The position numbers and the translations under genes were made by a program. Shown here one piece after another: positions 27,167-36,384 of a DNA stretch of 64,000 nucleotides. A model generated the notes under the pieces. It saw nothing but the letters and a program-made list of their open reading frames with translations. It was not told where the DNA came from and made no database searches. Each line of letters opens with the position of its first letter. Within the stretch, counting starts at the first letter, position 1. The stretch is from Paeniglutamicibacter psychrophenolicus (lineage in GTDB: Bacteria; Actinomycetota; Actinomycetes; Actinomycetales; Micrococcaceae): the NCBI RefSeq assembly GCF_017876575.1, contig NZ_JAGIOE010000001.1, forward strand, positions 3,638,443 to 3,702,442, in the 5' to 3' direction.

Positions 27167-27913
27167 GTGGCAAAGCAGTCTATTTTTGGTCGTGTCGCCC
27201 AGCTGGCCAAGGCCAACATCAACGCCATGCTCGATTCGGCCGAAGATCCCCAGAAGATGCTCGACCAGATGGTCCGCGACTACACCGACAACATCGCCGA
27301 GGCTGAAACCGCCGTCGCCCAGACCATCGGCAACCTGCGCATGATCGAGGAAGACTACAACGAGGATGTCCAGGCATCCTCCGACTGGGGCAGCAAGGCC
27401 CTGGCCGCTTCGGGCAAGGCCGATGAGTTCCGTTCCGCCGGCGAAACCGCCAACGCCGACAAGTTCGACTCGCTGGCCAAGGTCGCCATCCAGCGCCAGA
27501 TGCAGGCCGAGTCCGAGGCGAAGTCCTCGGAGCCGACCATCACCTCGCAGCGCGAGATCGTGGAGAAGCTCAAGTCCGGCCTGGACGCCATGAAGTCCAA
27601 GCGCCAGGAACTGGTTTCCAAGCGCGACGAGCTCGTGGCCCGCGCCAAGTCCGCCCAGGCCCAGAACCAGGTGCAGGAGGCCGTGAAGTCCATCGACATC
27701 ATGGATCCCTCCAGCGAGGTCGGACGCTTCGAGGAAAAGATCCGCCGCGAAGAGGCCCGCGTGCGCGGCGCCGCCGAGCTGGCCTCCTCGTCGCTGGACG
27801 CCCAGTTCAACTCCCTGGAGGACATGGGCGAGCAGACCGAGATCGAGGCCCGCCTGGCCGCGCTGAAGGCTCCGAAGACCGCGCCCTCGATCACCACCGG
27901 CGCCGACGAGTAA
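27167..27913 (+). CDS. pspA: Phage shock protein A (PspA/IM30 family)
   Basis: 248 residues from GTG, with GAAAGG eight bases upstream. 'FGRVAQLAKANINAMLDSAEDPQKMLDQMVRDY' is the PspA N-terminal amphipathic helix and first coiled coil; long helices follow to residue ~220, with a short disordered end. PspA binds stressed membranes as an ESCRT-III-like scaffold. No pspBC or rv2743c-like genes are adjacent; instead a TPM-domain protein precedes it. Confidence 0.95.
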   Translation: MAKQSIFGRVAQLAKANINAMLDSAEDPQKMLDQMVRDYTDNIAEAETAVAQTIGNLRMIEEDYNEDVQASSDWGSKALAASGKADEFRSAGETANADKFDSLAKVAIQRQMQAESEAKSSEPTITSQREIVEKLKSGLDAMKSKRQELVSKRDELVARAKSAQAQNQVQEAVKSIDIMDPSSEVGRFEEKIRREEARVRGAAELASSSLDAQFNSLEDMGEQTEIEARLAALKAPKTAPSITTGADE

Positions 27914-27963
27914 CCAACCACGCACACACGCGCCGCGGCGGCCCCTGAGGCCGCCTGCCAACA

Positions 27964-28025
27964 GGACGGACGGGCGCCTTGCACACCGGGATGATTCCGG
28001 TTCGCGGGGCCGCGTCCGTCCTTTT
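27964..28025 (+). terminator. Rho-independent terminator after pspA
   Basis: GGACGGACG at 27964-27972 pairs with 28013-28021, followed by TTTT; an inner ACCGG/CCGGT stem stabilises the loop. Confidence 0.75.
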
Positions 28026-28158
28026 GCCGTCCCCGGGCAAACGCGTCCCGGGTCCAGGATCCCGCCGTCGGAGGCCCCGCGCGCCCGGGTCCCGGCGTTA
28101 ATTTGCCGGTTATCCACAGATTTTCAAACCCTCTGGAAACGACCCGGGTGGATCAGGC

Positions 28159-29976
28159 ATGCTCAATGGCATGAACACCGAGCAGTTCGCCCAGATCCTG
28201 GGCCAAGGCCGTGGACACACCGGCCGAGGCTCCCTGCCCGGCCACGCGGTGGCCCGGGCCGATCGCTTGCGCGTGCTGCTCGCCGCGGAGGAATTCTTCG
28301 TTGCCACCGCCACCGAACTGGCCACCGGCTCAACCTCACCCACCGAGGCAGCCATGGTCGCATTGATCGTCGAACGTGCCCACCGGCGCACCTCCTACGC
28401 GCAGATCCTCGCCGCACAATCCGCCCAACGCACCCTGGCCCACGAGTTGCCGATCGAGACCATGGAGCAGCTTTCCGCCACCGTGGCCGAACCCGGACCG
28501 TTCCTGGCCGGGAGGAGCTCGCTGCCTACCGACCCGCTGACTGCCCCTACGGGCAGGCTGCCCCACAAGGACACCGCGGACTTCCTGCAGCACCTGTTGG
28601 GGACCGCATACTTCGAGGTCCGCGACCGGATCAATGCAGCCACCGCACTGGCACCCCACGTGGACGTCAACGGGATCAGCCGACCGGCCCGCTACCCGAA
28701 GCTCTCCGAGGACGCCGCGTCCGGGACGGTCGACCCCAGGCACGCGATCCAGCTGGCGAAAAAGATGGACAAGGTCGCACCCGTCATCAAAAAGCAACCC
28801 CAGGCCGAGGAGCTCGCCACCACCTTGGAGGACAAGGTACTGGATTCGTTGCGCACCCAGGGTCCCCAGGCGACCGGCAAGCTCGTCAGCGCCTGGCAGC
28901 GTTCCCTGGAGGATTCTGCTCCCAGCGGGCCCAGCGACGAAGAGATCGACGGCAAGACCGGAATTTTCCTGACCCGCCGCACCGAGCACTTCTCGTACTT
29001 CAACCTATGCATGCTCAACGTGGACGCGGAGATCTTCCTGTCGCACTTCGCCAATGCGGACAACGCGCGCACCGCTGCGGGCAACAGGGACGGCCTTGCG
29101 CGCGATGCCGCGGCCCGGGCCCAAGGACGCGTAGGCCGGGACGGCAGCGCCATGGATTTGAACGACGCGCCTCCGATTCCCGCCTGGGCGGTTGCCCCGG
29201 ATGCCCCGGCAGACGAGCTCCCCCGGGCCGCCGACACGGACCCTGGGTTCGCCGCCACCAAAGAGGACAAGGCCACCGAAGCCAAGAAGGCCAACATTGG
29301 CGAAGACCTGGCCACGCTTGCCTCCGGGATTCCCGAAGACGCCCCGACAAGCCACTGGCAGGAGGATGCTTCCCGGCTTGACGGATTGACACCAGCACGT
29401 CGCCACCTCCAATCAATCCTCAACGCGCTGCAAAACGTCGGTGGTGCCGCCACGGGCGGCAGGGGCCTTGCCAGGTCGACTTTGGTGGTCCACTGCCAAC
29501 TGGAAACACTTCTTGGGCTGGCCGAACGAGCCGGCATCAGCGCCCACGGGCTGGACATCAGCCCCGGAGAACTCAGACGGATGTTGTGCGACGCAGGCGT
29601 ATTGCCAGCCACGTTCAACAGCGAGAGCCAGATCCTGGATCTGGGCCGGGAACAGCGGTTTGTCCCGGACTACATGCGGGAGGGCATTCTCGCCAGGGAC
29701 GGCGGATGCCTGGTTCCGGGTTGCACGGTGCCGCCGGAGCACTGCGAAATGTGCCATATCGACTCGTGGGAGGACGGCGGGGTGACGAGTGTGGGAAACA
29801 TCGGCCCTGGTTGCAGCGCGCACCACCATGATTTCCACTCCGGGAAGATACAACTAGTCCGGGACGGCGATGGCTTGCCCGCGGTCTTGTTGCCCAAGTA
29901 CCTCGACCCGGAACAGATCCCGCGGCGCAACGACTACTGGCAACACCGGCGGCAAACCAACCCCAAGCTCTTCTAA
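28159..29976 (+). CDS. DUF222-HNH endonuclease-domain protein
   Basis: 605 residues from ATG at 28159 (ATG at 28171 is an alternative). The N-terminal two thirds is the helical DUF222 region ('ADRLRVLLAAEEFF', 'AARYP'-like 'RPARYPKLSEDAASG'), with an acidic linker at ~300-400. The C-terminus is an HNH module: 'RDGGCLVPGCTVPPEHCEMCHIDSW', Asn in 'GNIGPGCSAHHHDFHSG'. The four cysteines could bind a structural zinc. This is the 13E12-repeat family, present in many copies in actinobacteria. It may cut DNA, but the biological role is not established. A terminator closes the gene before it, so it is its own unit. Confidence 0.9.
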   Translation: MLNGMNTEQFAQILGQGRGHTGRGSLPGHAVARADRLRVLLAAEEFFVATATELATGSTSPTEAAMVALIVERAHRRTSYAQILAAQSAQRTLAHELPIETMEQLSATVAEPGPFLAGRSSLPTDPLTAPTGRLPHKDTADFLQHLLGTAYFEVRDRINAATALAPHVDVNGISRPARYPKLSEDAASGTVDPRHAIQLAKKMDKVAPVIKKQPQAEELATTLEDKVLDSLRTQGPQATGKLVSAWQRSLEDSAPSGPSDEEIDGKTGIFLTRRTEHFSYFNLCMLNVDAEIFLSHFANADNARTAAGNRDGLARDAAARAQGRVGRDGSAMDLNDAPPIPAWAVAPDAPADELPRAADTDPGFAATKEDKATEAKKANIGEDLATLASGIPEDAPTSHWQEDASRLDGLTPARRHLQSILNALQNVGGAATGGRGLARSTLVVHCQLETLLGLAERAGISAHGLDISPGELRRMLCDAGVLPATFNSESQILDLGREQRFVPDYMREGILARDGGCLVPGCTVPPEHCEMCHIDSWEDGGVTSVGNIGPGCSAHHHDFHSGKIQLVRDGDGLPAVLLPKYLDPEQIPRRNDYWQHRRQTNPKLF

Positions 29977-30078
29977 CCGCTGTCCTGCTTGCCCCAGCTC
30001 GACTCCGGCCTCGGTTTGTAAAACCATGTAGACGCAAGAAAGGCCCTGCGGATCCGTGGATCTGCAGGGCCTTCGTTG

Positions 30079-30445
30079 TGGAGATGGGGAGAATTGAACT
30101 CCCGTCCGATGTGGTGTTGCCAGGTCTTCTCCGGGCGCAGTTTGCGTTGGATTTTCTCTGCCCCAGCCGTCTTGCAAACAAGCGGCTGGTCCGGGCACAG
30201 TTACCTAAATTATGCGGGTCGTTCCGGTAACACTAACTTCCCGCAGTGGCTATCTAAATGACGTAAGGAACAGGGGCGATAGCATCCCCTGGCTTACGGA
30301 CTGTCTGGCTGCTTAGGCAGCGAGAGCGAAGTCAGTGCGCTTTGAGTCGGCACTTATTGTTTTGCAAAGATCGTTAACGAGATAACTTTGCATCCTCGGC
30401 CCGCTTCACATGTCGCGACTCACACCGTCGAAACCGATCATCCCC
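30079..30445 (-). ncRNA. ssrA: Transfer-messenger RNA (tmRNA)
   Basis: The 5' end GGGGATGATCGGTTTCGACGG (minus strand from 30445) and the 3' end TTCAATTCTCCCCATCTCCA pair as a tRNA-like acceptor stem (GGGGATG with CATCTCC), with a T-loop TTCAATT. The CCA tail is not encoded. The tag frame lies at 30351-30313 and reads ADSKRTDFALAA then TAA, very close to the mycobacterial tag. Pseudoknot-like G/C blocks fill the 3' half. It rescues stalled ribosomes with SmpB, whose gene is 110 bases upstream. Confidence 0.96.
30313..30351 (-). other. tmRNA proteolysis-tag reading frame
   Basis: Resume codon GCC at 30351-30349, then Asp Ser Lys Arg Thr Asp Phe Ala Leu Ala Ala and the stop TAA. The terminal ALAA is the ClpXP/FtsH recognition end. 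The resume codon is placed by analogy with M. tuberculosis (ADSHQRDYALAA). Confidence 0.85.
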
Positions 30446-30502
30446 GTATTTTGTTGTCAATGAGCAGCTTGCGCCGCCCCAACCACACGGATCAACCGTG
30501 CA

Positions 30503-30530
30503 TACATAGTCTAACGCACATTCGCGTCAG
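30503..30530 (-). promoter_or_regulatory. Candidate ssrA promoter
   Basis: On the minus strand CTGACG (30530-30525) and TATGTA (30508-30503) are spaced by 16 bases. This would start transcription about 50 bases before the mature 5' end, consistent with RNase P trimming. Confidence 0.4.
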
Positions 30531-30555
30531 GTCCATTCCTTTGGCGCGACGGTGC

Positions 30556-31038
30556 TTAGTCGCGCACCCCGCGGTTTCTTTCCCGCATGGTGCGCAGCGC
30601 CTCGCGGTTGTCCTGCTTTTCGCGCAGGGATTGGCGCTTGTCGTATTCCTTCTTGCCGCGGGCCACGCCGATTTCGATCTTCGCGCGCCCGTTCTTGAAG
30701 TACAGGCTCAGCGGCACGATCGTCAGACCGGCCTCGTTGATCTTGCGCTCGATCTTCAGGAGTTCCATGCGGTGCAGCAGCAGCTTGCGTCGCCGCCTTG
30801 CTGCGTGATTAGTCCACGACCCGTTGAGGTATTCCGGAATGTAGACGTTCTCGATGTACAACTCGTTGCGGTAGAACTGCCCAAACCCGTCGACCAGCGA
30901 TGCCTTGCCCTCACGCAGCGACTTGACTTCGGTCCCGCTGAGAACCATGCCGGCCTCGTAGGTATCGAGAATCTCGAAATCGTGTCGGGCTTTGCGGTTG
31001 CTTGCAATGATCCGCTCTTGCGGGTCTTTCTTAGACAC
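30556..31038 (-). CDS. smpB: SsrA-binding protein SmpB
   Basis: 160 residues from GTG, with GAGGAG upstream. 'IASNRKARHDFEILDTYEAGMVLSGTEVKSLREGKASL' and 'RKLLLHRMELLKIERKI' are signature stretches of the OB-fold that holds the tRNA-like part of tmRNA. The basic C-terminal tail (RMRERNRGVRD region) enters the mRNA channel. Length is normal. It sits directly upstream of ssrA and downstream of the M23 gene. Confidence 0.98.
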   Translation of the reverse strand: MSKKDPQERIIASNRKARHDFEILDTYEAGMVLSGTEVKSLREGKASLVDGFGQFYRNELYIENVYIPEYLNGSWTNHAARRRRKLLLHRMELLKIERKINEAGLTIVPLSLYFKNGRAKIEIGVARGKKEYDKRQSLREKQDNREALRTMRERNRGVRD

Positions 31039-31094
31039 GTTGGCTACTCCTCTCCGCGAGTGGTTTCTTCACTTGGCGAGCTTATAGCTTACCG

Positions 31095-32549
31095 CTAGAG
31101 AAGTCCCAATGGGTTTACGGCCGTACCGTTGACGATGGTCTCAAAGTGCATGTGGCAGCCGGTGGAGTTGCCCGTGGTGCCGACGTAGCCGATGACCTGG
31201 CCCTGCTTGACGTGTTGCCCCGCGCTGACCACCACACGCTGCATGTGGTGGTAGTTCGTGGCCAGGGCCCTGCCCTTGACCACGCCATGGCTGATGGTGA
31301 CCTTGTTTCCGGAGGTACCGCCCCAGCCGGCCATCCATACTTCGCCGTCGGCAGCGGCATGGACCGGTGAACCACACTGCCCTCCAAAGCCCCAGTCGAC
31401 ACCGGCGTGCACGTAGCCGCCACGCCCCCCGTAGTCGATCGTTCCGGACGGGGTGGGTCGCCAGCCAAAGCCCGAGGTCTGTCGTCCGCCGGACACGGGC
31501 TTGATCAGGCCCCATGAACTACGTTCCTGGGGAACGGCTTGCGGCTTCGGAGCCACGTATTGGGGCTTGACGTAGGTATCCTTCTTTTTCTGCCGCGCGG
31601 CTTCTTCCTTGGCCTTCTTGGCTCGCGCTGTCTCCTCGCGCTCCCATTTGGCCTTTGCCTCGGCGATGCGCTTGCGTTCGGCCTCCGCGGCCTTGCGCTT
31701 GCGCTCGGCTTCCTCGCGTATCAGCCGTTCTTGTCGCTCCTTGATGTCCGCATTGACCTGGGCCTTTTCGACCTCTTCGGCGCGCAGTCTTTGCTGGATT
31801 CGCGGACGCTGGGCCAAAAGCTCGGCACTCAAGGCATCGGTCTGCGTGATGATGCCGTCGAGCGACTGCTTCTTGGATTCCGCATCGTCACGGGCCACCT
31901 GTTCACGCGCCAGCGCAGCATCGGCGGCCGACTTGAGGTCGGTGATTTCGGCTTCCACCGCGGCCAACCGCAACTTGGCGTTTGCGTCGGTGGCGGACTG
32001 CTCGGAAAGGGCATCCAGCGCCGCATTCTGCGAACGCATGGCTTGGTCGGCCAGGTCCATTCCTGCTGCCAGGTTGCCATCGGACGTCGCGTTCAACAGC
32101 AAGGACAGGTCGGACGAGACCCCTCCACGCTTGTAGGCCTCAGTGGCGATCTGGCCAATGATTTGCTTGGAGTCCTCCAGCTTCGCCTTGCCCTCGGCGA
32201 TCTTCACGTTCAGCTGGTCCCGGGTTTCGCGGGCAGCCTGTACCCGACGGGCGAGGTCCGCCGCTTCATCGGCTGCTCGGCGCACCCTGCCCTGGGCATC
32301 GGCCAAGGCTTGCTCGGCAGCGGGAAGCTGGGCCTGCAATCCACGGAGCTTTGCGTCGGTGGCCTTGATATCACCGTCAAGGACCTCAAGATCCTCGGAG
32401 AGATTGTCGATGTTCTGCTCTACCTGGACCTTGCGGTCATCTAGCTCGTCGGCGTGGGCGCCTACGCCTCCGGAAACCAGGAGTGCGACTGAAAGCGCAC
32501 CCACGGCCCCTGAACGCGCAATCCGGCACCATACTGCTTTGGCTAACAT
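31095..32549 (-). CDS. Secreted M23 peptidase with coiled coil (EnvC/NlpD-like)
   Basis: 484 residues. A signal peptide (cleavage after residue ~33, GAHA) is followed by two long coiled-coil segments (~36-110 and 170-330, the second rich in Ala/Glu/Lys/Arg) and a C-terminal LytM/M23 domain: 'YVHAGVDWGFGG' supplies His and Asp, and 'HMHFE' the third ligand and catalytic His. The position next to ftsX fits the known FtsEX-EnvC/RipC pattern, where FtsX activates a coiled-coil cell-wall hydrolase at division. All metal ligands are present, so it may cut peptidoglycan itself. Confidence 0.93.
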   Translation of the reverse strand: MLAKAVWCRIARSGAVGALSVALLVSGGVGAHADELDDRKVQVEQNIDNLSEDLEVLDGDIKATDAKLRGLQAQLPAAEQALADAQGRVRRAADEAADLARRVQAARETRDQLNVKIAEGKAKLEDSKQIIGQIATEAYKRGGVSSDLSLLLNATSDGNLAAGMDLADQAMRSQNAALDALSEQSATDANAKLRLAAVEAEITDLKSAADAALAREQVARDDAESKKQSLDGIITQTDALSAELLAQRPRIQQRLRAEEVEKAQVNADIKERQERLIREEAERKRKAAEAERKRIAEAKAKWEREETARAKKAKEEAARQKKKDTYVKPQYVAPKPQAVPQERSSWGLIKPVSGGRQTSGFGWRPTPSGTIDYGGRGGYVHAGVDWGFGGQCGSPVHAAADGEVWMAGWGGTSGNKVTISHGVVKGRALATNYHHMQRVVVSAGQHVKQGQVIGYVGTTGNSTGCHMHFETIVNGTAVNPLGLL

Positions 32550-32601
32550 AAATGTCCTTTGAGTCCTATGGGAAGCGAATCTGACATGAGGAAGCGACGC
32601 A

Positions 32602-33516
32602 CTAAACCTTCAAGTAGCGTCGCAAGGTTACCAACGACGATACACCAGCCAAAACCACACCCAGCAGGATCAGCCATGGCGCGACCATGAACACCTCGCC
32701 GGTGGAAATGAATGCCGTGTCCTTGTAGTCCAGGGCCAGCTTGTCGTCGATCAGGAATCTCACCGCAGCCCACAAGACCCCGGAGGCCAACAGCGCACCA
32801 ATCAGCGCGGAGATGACACCTTCCAGGACAAAGGGTAGTTGGAGAGAGGATTTCGACGCGCCAACCAGGCGCATGATGCCGGTTTCGCGGCGGCGCAAGT
32901 AGGCCGACAGCCGAATCGTCGTGCCCACTAGCAGCACGGCACAAAGGATCATCACCCCGGCAATGCCGATGGCCACGAAGGAAGCGATGTTGATGATGGA
33001 GAAGATCTTTTCCAGCAACTCCCGCTGGTCCACCACCACGTCCACGCCATCCATCGACGAGAAGAGTTCCTTGATGATCTGGTATTTCTCCGGATCGACC
33101 AGGGAAACGCGGAACGACTCGGGCAGTTGGTCGGCCGTGACCGTTTCGCTCATCGAGGAGTTCTCGAACTGTTCGCGGAAGTGGGTGAGCGCCTGCTCCT
33201 TCGATTCGTACTCGAAGTTCTCCACGTAGGGCTTGACGGCCGCCGAGCCCAGCATTGACTCGATTTCGCCGCGCTGGCCTTCCGTGACCGCGCCCTCGGC
33301 GCAGTTGGTTCCTTCATTGTGTTCACCGCAGAGGTAGATGGCCACCTGGACCTTGTCGTACCAGTAGCCCTTCATCTGCGTGATCTGCATCTGCATCAGG
33401 GCAGCGGTGCCCACGAAGGTCAGCGAAATGAAGGTGACCAAGACGACGGAAACCACCATGGACAGGTTGCGGCGGAGGCCTGAGCCTACTTCGCCAAGAA
33501 TGAATCCGAGTTTCAT
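32602..33516 (-). CDS. ftsX: Cell-division ABC transporter permease FtsX
   Basis: 304 residues. Four membrane helices (~20-42, 175-200, 225-250 and 275-297) enclose a large external loop (~45-170) that includes a Cys pair ([15 protein letters not shown]). The C-terminal FtsX domain shows '[14 protein letters not shown]'. It transmits FtsE ATPase cycling to an external cell-wall hydrolase, here probably the M23 protein encoded next. Overlaps ftsE by 4 bases. Confidence 0.96.
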   Translation of the reverse strand: MKLGFILGEVGSGLRRNLSMVVSVVLVTFISLTFVGTAALMQMQITQMKGYWYDKVQVAIYLCGEHNEGTNCAEGAVTEGQRGEIESMLGSAAVKPYVENFEYESKEQALTHFREQFENSSMSETVTADQLPESFRVSLVDPEKYQIIKELFSSMDGVDVVVDQRELLEKIFSIINIASFVAIGIAGVMILCAVLLVGTTIRLSAYLRRRETGIMRLVGASKSSLQLPFVLEGVISALIGALLASGVLWAAVRFLIDDKLALDYKDTAFISTGEVFMVAPWLILLGVVLAGVSSLVTLRRYLKV

Positions 33517-34340
33517 GGCATGTCGTCCTCAGTGTCAAACGGTGCAAAGGCCTGGCTACCGGTCGACGATTTGTGCCACGTGCTGTGATCGGCCTGTCGC
33601 AACTCGCGCGTTCCGTCCTGGTTGATCACCGGGATCATTGAGGTGTACTCGCCGGCGCTTTCATCGCGCATGATCTTGCCAAGCGAAAGCTCGACGACCC
33701 GGCGACGCATGGAGTTGACGATGCCGTCATCGTGAGTGGCCATGATCACCGTGGTGCCGTTTTGGTTGATCCGGTCCAGCACGTTCATGATCCCGACGCT
33801 CGTTGCCGGATCAAGGTTTCCTGTGGGCTCGTCGGCGAGCAGGATCTGCGGCTTGTTGGCAATGGCGCGGGCAATGGCCACACGCTGTTGTTCTCCGCCG
33901 GAAAGTTCGTCGGGCTGGCGCTTTTCCTTGCCTTCGAGGCCCACGAGTTTCAGGACCTCGGGCACGTGATCGCGAATGGCGCTTCGGCTTTCCCCGACCA
34001 CCTGCATCGCAAAGGCCACGTTCTCAAACACGTTCTTCTGCGGCAACAGGCGGAAGTCCTGGAACACGACGCCGATACCTCGGCGCAGCTTGGGCACGCG
34101 CCACGAGGGAATACGTGCAACGTTCTGTCCGGCAACGTGCACCGAACCACCGGTCGCCACGATTTCTCGAAGGATCAGGCGGAGGAATGTGGATTTGCCG
34201 GAGCCGGAGGCCCCAACAAGAAACGCGAAGTCACCGCGGTCAATCTCAATGGTTACGTCGTCGAGGCCAGGGCGCGCATTCTCCGAACCAAGGCGTGACT
34301 TTTGGTCATAGACCATCGTGACGTTTTCGAATCTAATCAT
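33513..34340 (-). CDS. ftsE: Cell-division ATP-binding protein FtsE, with C-terminal extension
   Basis: 275 residues from ATG at 34340. Walker A GASGSGKS (43-50), signature LSGGEQQR (146-153), Walker B LLADE (167-171) and the H-loop His (ATHDDG) are intact. Typical FtsE ends near residue 229; here about 45 extra residues ([19 protein letters not shown], then an acidic end) follow. The extension may be a lineage trait. ATPase of the FtsEX complex at the division septum. Confidence 0.96.
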   Translation of the reverse strand: MIRFENVTMVYDQKSRLGSENARPGLDDVTIEIDRGDFAFLVGASGSGKSTFLRLILREIVATGGSVHVAGQNVARIPSWRVPKLRRGIGVVFQDFRLLPQKNVFENVAFAMQVVGESRSAIRDHVPEVLKLVGLEGKEKRQPDELSGGEQQRVAIARAIANKPQILLADEPTGNLDPATSVGIMNVLDRINQNGTTVIMATHDDGIVNSMRRRVVELSLGKIMRDESAGEYTSMIPVINQDGTRELRQADHSTWHKSSTGSQAFAPFDTEDDMP

Positions 34341-34631
34341 CGCAGCTCTGCCCGCGGGATCGCCGGCGCATGATCCAGGCACGGGACTTTGTTGAAGGAA
34401 GTTGCAAAGCCAGCCCTTGAACTCTATCCGTCCCGGCGGCACACATCCGGGACAAAAAGCGGGTGTGTCACGAAACTGTGAGTCCGATGGGCGCGCGCTG
34501 CGTATCCGATCCGTGATCTTCAACCGCGAACAGCAGGCTCACCACCACGCGGGCAAGTCTCGCGCTAAGGCAACGACGTGCCCGCTCCCGGCGCAGGGGT
34601 CGATGACCTCGTGAACGACCGGGAATCGGCG

Positions 34632-35264
34632 CTATCCCGGCAACAACGGTGCTTCCGTCGCGGACTGGACCTGCTCGGGGGTGACACCGGGAGCGCATTC
34701 GATCAACCGAAGCCCCGCATCCGTGACGTCGATGACGGCGAGATCCGTGATGATGCGTTGCACCACCGCACGGCCGGTCAGCGGCAGGGAGCACTCGTTG
34801 ACGATCTTCGCGCTGCCGTCCTTTGCCACATGCTCCATCAGGACGATCACGCGCTTGGCACCGTGGACCAGGTCCATGGCTCCGCCCGGGCCCTTGACCA
34901 TCTTGCCCGGAATCATCCAGTTGGCCAGGTCTCCGGCGGCGGAAACCTGCATGGCACCGAGGATTGCGGCATCGATCTTGCCGCCGCGGATCATCGCGAA
35001 GCTGGTGGCCGAATCGAAGTAGCTGGCGCCGGGAAGCACCGTCACGGTTTCCTTCCCGGCATTGATCAGGTCGGGATCGACATCTGCCTCGGCGGGATAC
35101 GGGCCAACGCCAAGGATCCCGTTTTCCGATTGGAGCACCAAGGTGCGGTCGGCCGGAACATAGTTCGGCACGAGCGTAGGCAGTCCGATCCCCAGGTTCA
35201 CGTATGCACCGTCCGGCAGTTCAAGCGCGGCGCGGGCCGCCATTTCATTGCGTGACCAAGACAT
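34632..35264 (-). CDS. 3-oxoacid CoA-transferase, subunit B
   Basis: 210 residues from ATG. '[12 protein letters not shown]' and '[15 protein letters not shown]' are CoA-transferase family I B-subunit motifs; the Glu in SENG forms the covalent CoA thioester. With subunit A it transfers CoA between succinyl-CoA and a 3-oxoacid such as acetoacetate. The A gene lies 3 bases upstream. Substrate is by family only; 3-oxoadipate is an alternative. Confidence 0.93.
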   Translation of the reverse strand: MSWSRNEMAARAALELPDGAYVNLGIGLPTLVPNYVPADRTLVLQSENGILGVGPYPAEADVDPDLINAGKETVTVLPGASYFDSATSFAMIRGGKIDAAILGAMQVSAAGDLANWMIPGKMVKGPGGAMDLVHGAKRVIVLMEHVAKDGSAKIVNECSLPLTGRAVVQRIITDLAVIDVTDAGLRLIECAPGVTPEQVQSATEAPLLPG

Positions 35265-35267
35265 TGC

Positions 35268-36074
35268 CTAGCCCTCCTTTGTTAGCGGCGAGTCGCCCAT
35301 GGCAGCGGAGGCTGCCTGCACGGTGCGCTTTTCAATTGGCTTTTCGATGTCGGTTCCTACCTCGACCACGCGGTGGACAAAGACCCCGGGCAGGTGGATT
35401 GAATCGGGATCGAGTTCGCCAGGCTCGACCAAATGCTCCACCTCGGCGATGCAGATCTTCCCTGCCATCGCCGCTACGGGCGAAAATTGCCGGGCGGCCT
35501 TGTTGAACACGAGGTTGCCATGACGGTCTCCGTAGGCCGCATGCACCAGCGCGTAGTCGGTGACGATGGATTCCTCAAGGACAAATGTCTTGGTTTCCCC
35601 ACCCGGCGCAAAGTCACGCTGGTCCTTGGGCTGGGAGGCCTGGACGATTTCCCCGTCTGGCCCGTATCGCTGGGGCAGCCCGCCCTCGGCCACCTGGGTG
35701 CCGACGCCGGTGCGTGTGTAGAAGGCCGCAATTCCGGCTCCGCCCGCGCGCAGTTTCTCGGCGAGGGTACCCTGCGGTGTCAGTTCGAGTTCCAGTTCGC
35801 CGTTGAGGTAGCGGCGTGCAAATTCCTTGTTCTCCCCGACGTAGGAGGACGTCATCTTCGAAATCCGGCCGGCACCGAGCAAAATCCCCAGACCGTGCTC
35901 GTCGGTTCCGCAATTGTTCGAGACGACCTTGAGGTCGCCCACCCCGCTTTCCAATATCGCACGGATCAGTGCGTTGGGGTTTCCCGAGAGTCCAAAGCCG
36001 CCCACCGCGATGGACGCTGATTCGGGAATGTCCGCCACTGCGGCGCCGGCAGATTCGTAGGTCTTGTCTAACAT
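35268..36074 (-). CDS. 3-oxoacid CoA-transferase, subunit A
   Basis: 268 residues from ATG. 'IAVGGFGLSGNPNALIRAI' is the glycine-rich CoA-binding motif, and 'MTSSYVGENKEFARRYLNGELELELTPQGTLAEKLRAGGAGI' is diagnostic of the SCOT-type alpha subunit. It forms the enzyme with the next gene. The pair interrupts the usually compact prfB-ftsE-ftsX block, which suggests a lineage-specific insertion. Confidence 0.93.
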   Translation of the reverse strand: MLDKTYESAGAAVADIPESASIAVGGFGLSGNPNALIRAILESGVGDLKVVSNNCGTDEHGLGILLGAGRISKMTSSYVGENKEFARRYLNGELELELTPQGTLAEKLRAGGAGIAAFYTRTGVGTQVAEGGLPQRYGPDGEIVQASQPKDQRDFAPGGETKTFVLEESIVTDYALVHAAYGDRHGNLVFNKAARQFSPVAAMAGKICIAEVEHLVEPGELDPDSIHLPGVFVHRVVEVGTDIEKPIEKRTVQAASAAMGDSPLTKEG

Positions 36075-36319
36075 TCCTGCACTCCTGGGATTGCGGATGG
36101 ACGATACCCGGAGACCACATACAGATTGGCACGAAGCACCCGTGCTTGGATGCTTGGCATCGCATGACCTGCGTGTGTTTCCTTAGCCACATCGTAGGAC
36201 GTCCAAGCGGGAAATTCACCCATAGGGCCCCAAAGGCCGCCGAACGGGCCGGCCGGCAACCCGAGATTGCGGCCGGGCCTTCGCCCCGTGCGCCGATGTT
36301 CCTGGCTCCAGGCAGACAA

Positions 36320-36371
36320 CGAAGGAGGTCCCGCAGGCACATGGTGAAATGTGTCTGCGGGACCTCCTTCG
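36320..36371 (-). terminator. Terminator downstream of prfB
   Basis: Arms of 23 bases at 36320-36342 and 36349-36371 pair with a single G-U wobble around a 6-base loop. On the minus strand the stem is followed by TTGT. This is one of the strongest hairpins in the window, and isolates prfB from the CoA-transferase genes. The rest of the 310-base gap (36075-36319) shows only leader sequence for the CoA-transferase genes. Confidence 0.85.
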
Positions 36372-36384
36372 CGTTGGTGCGTGC

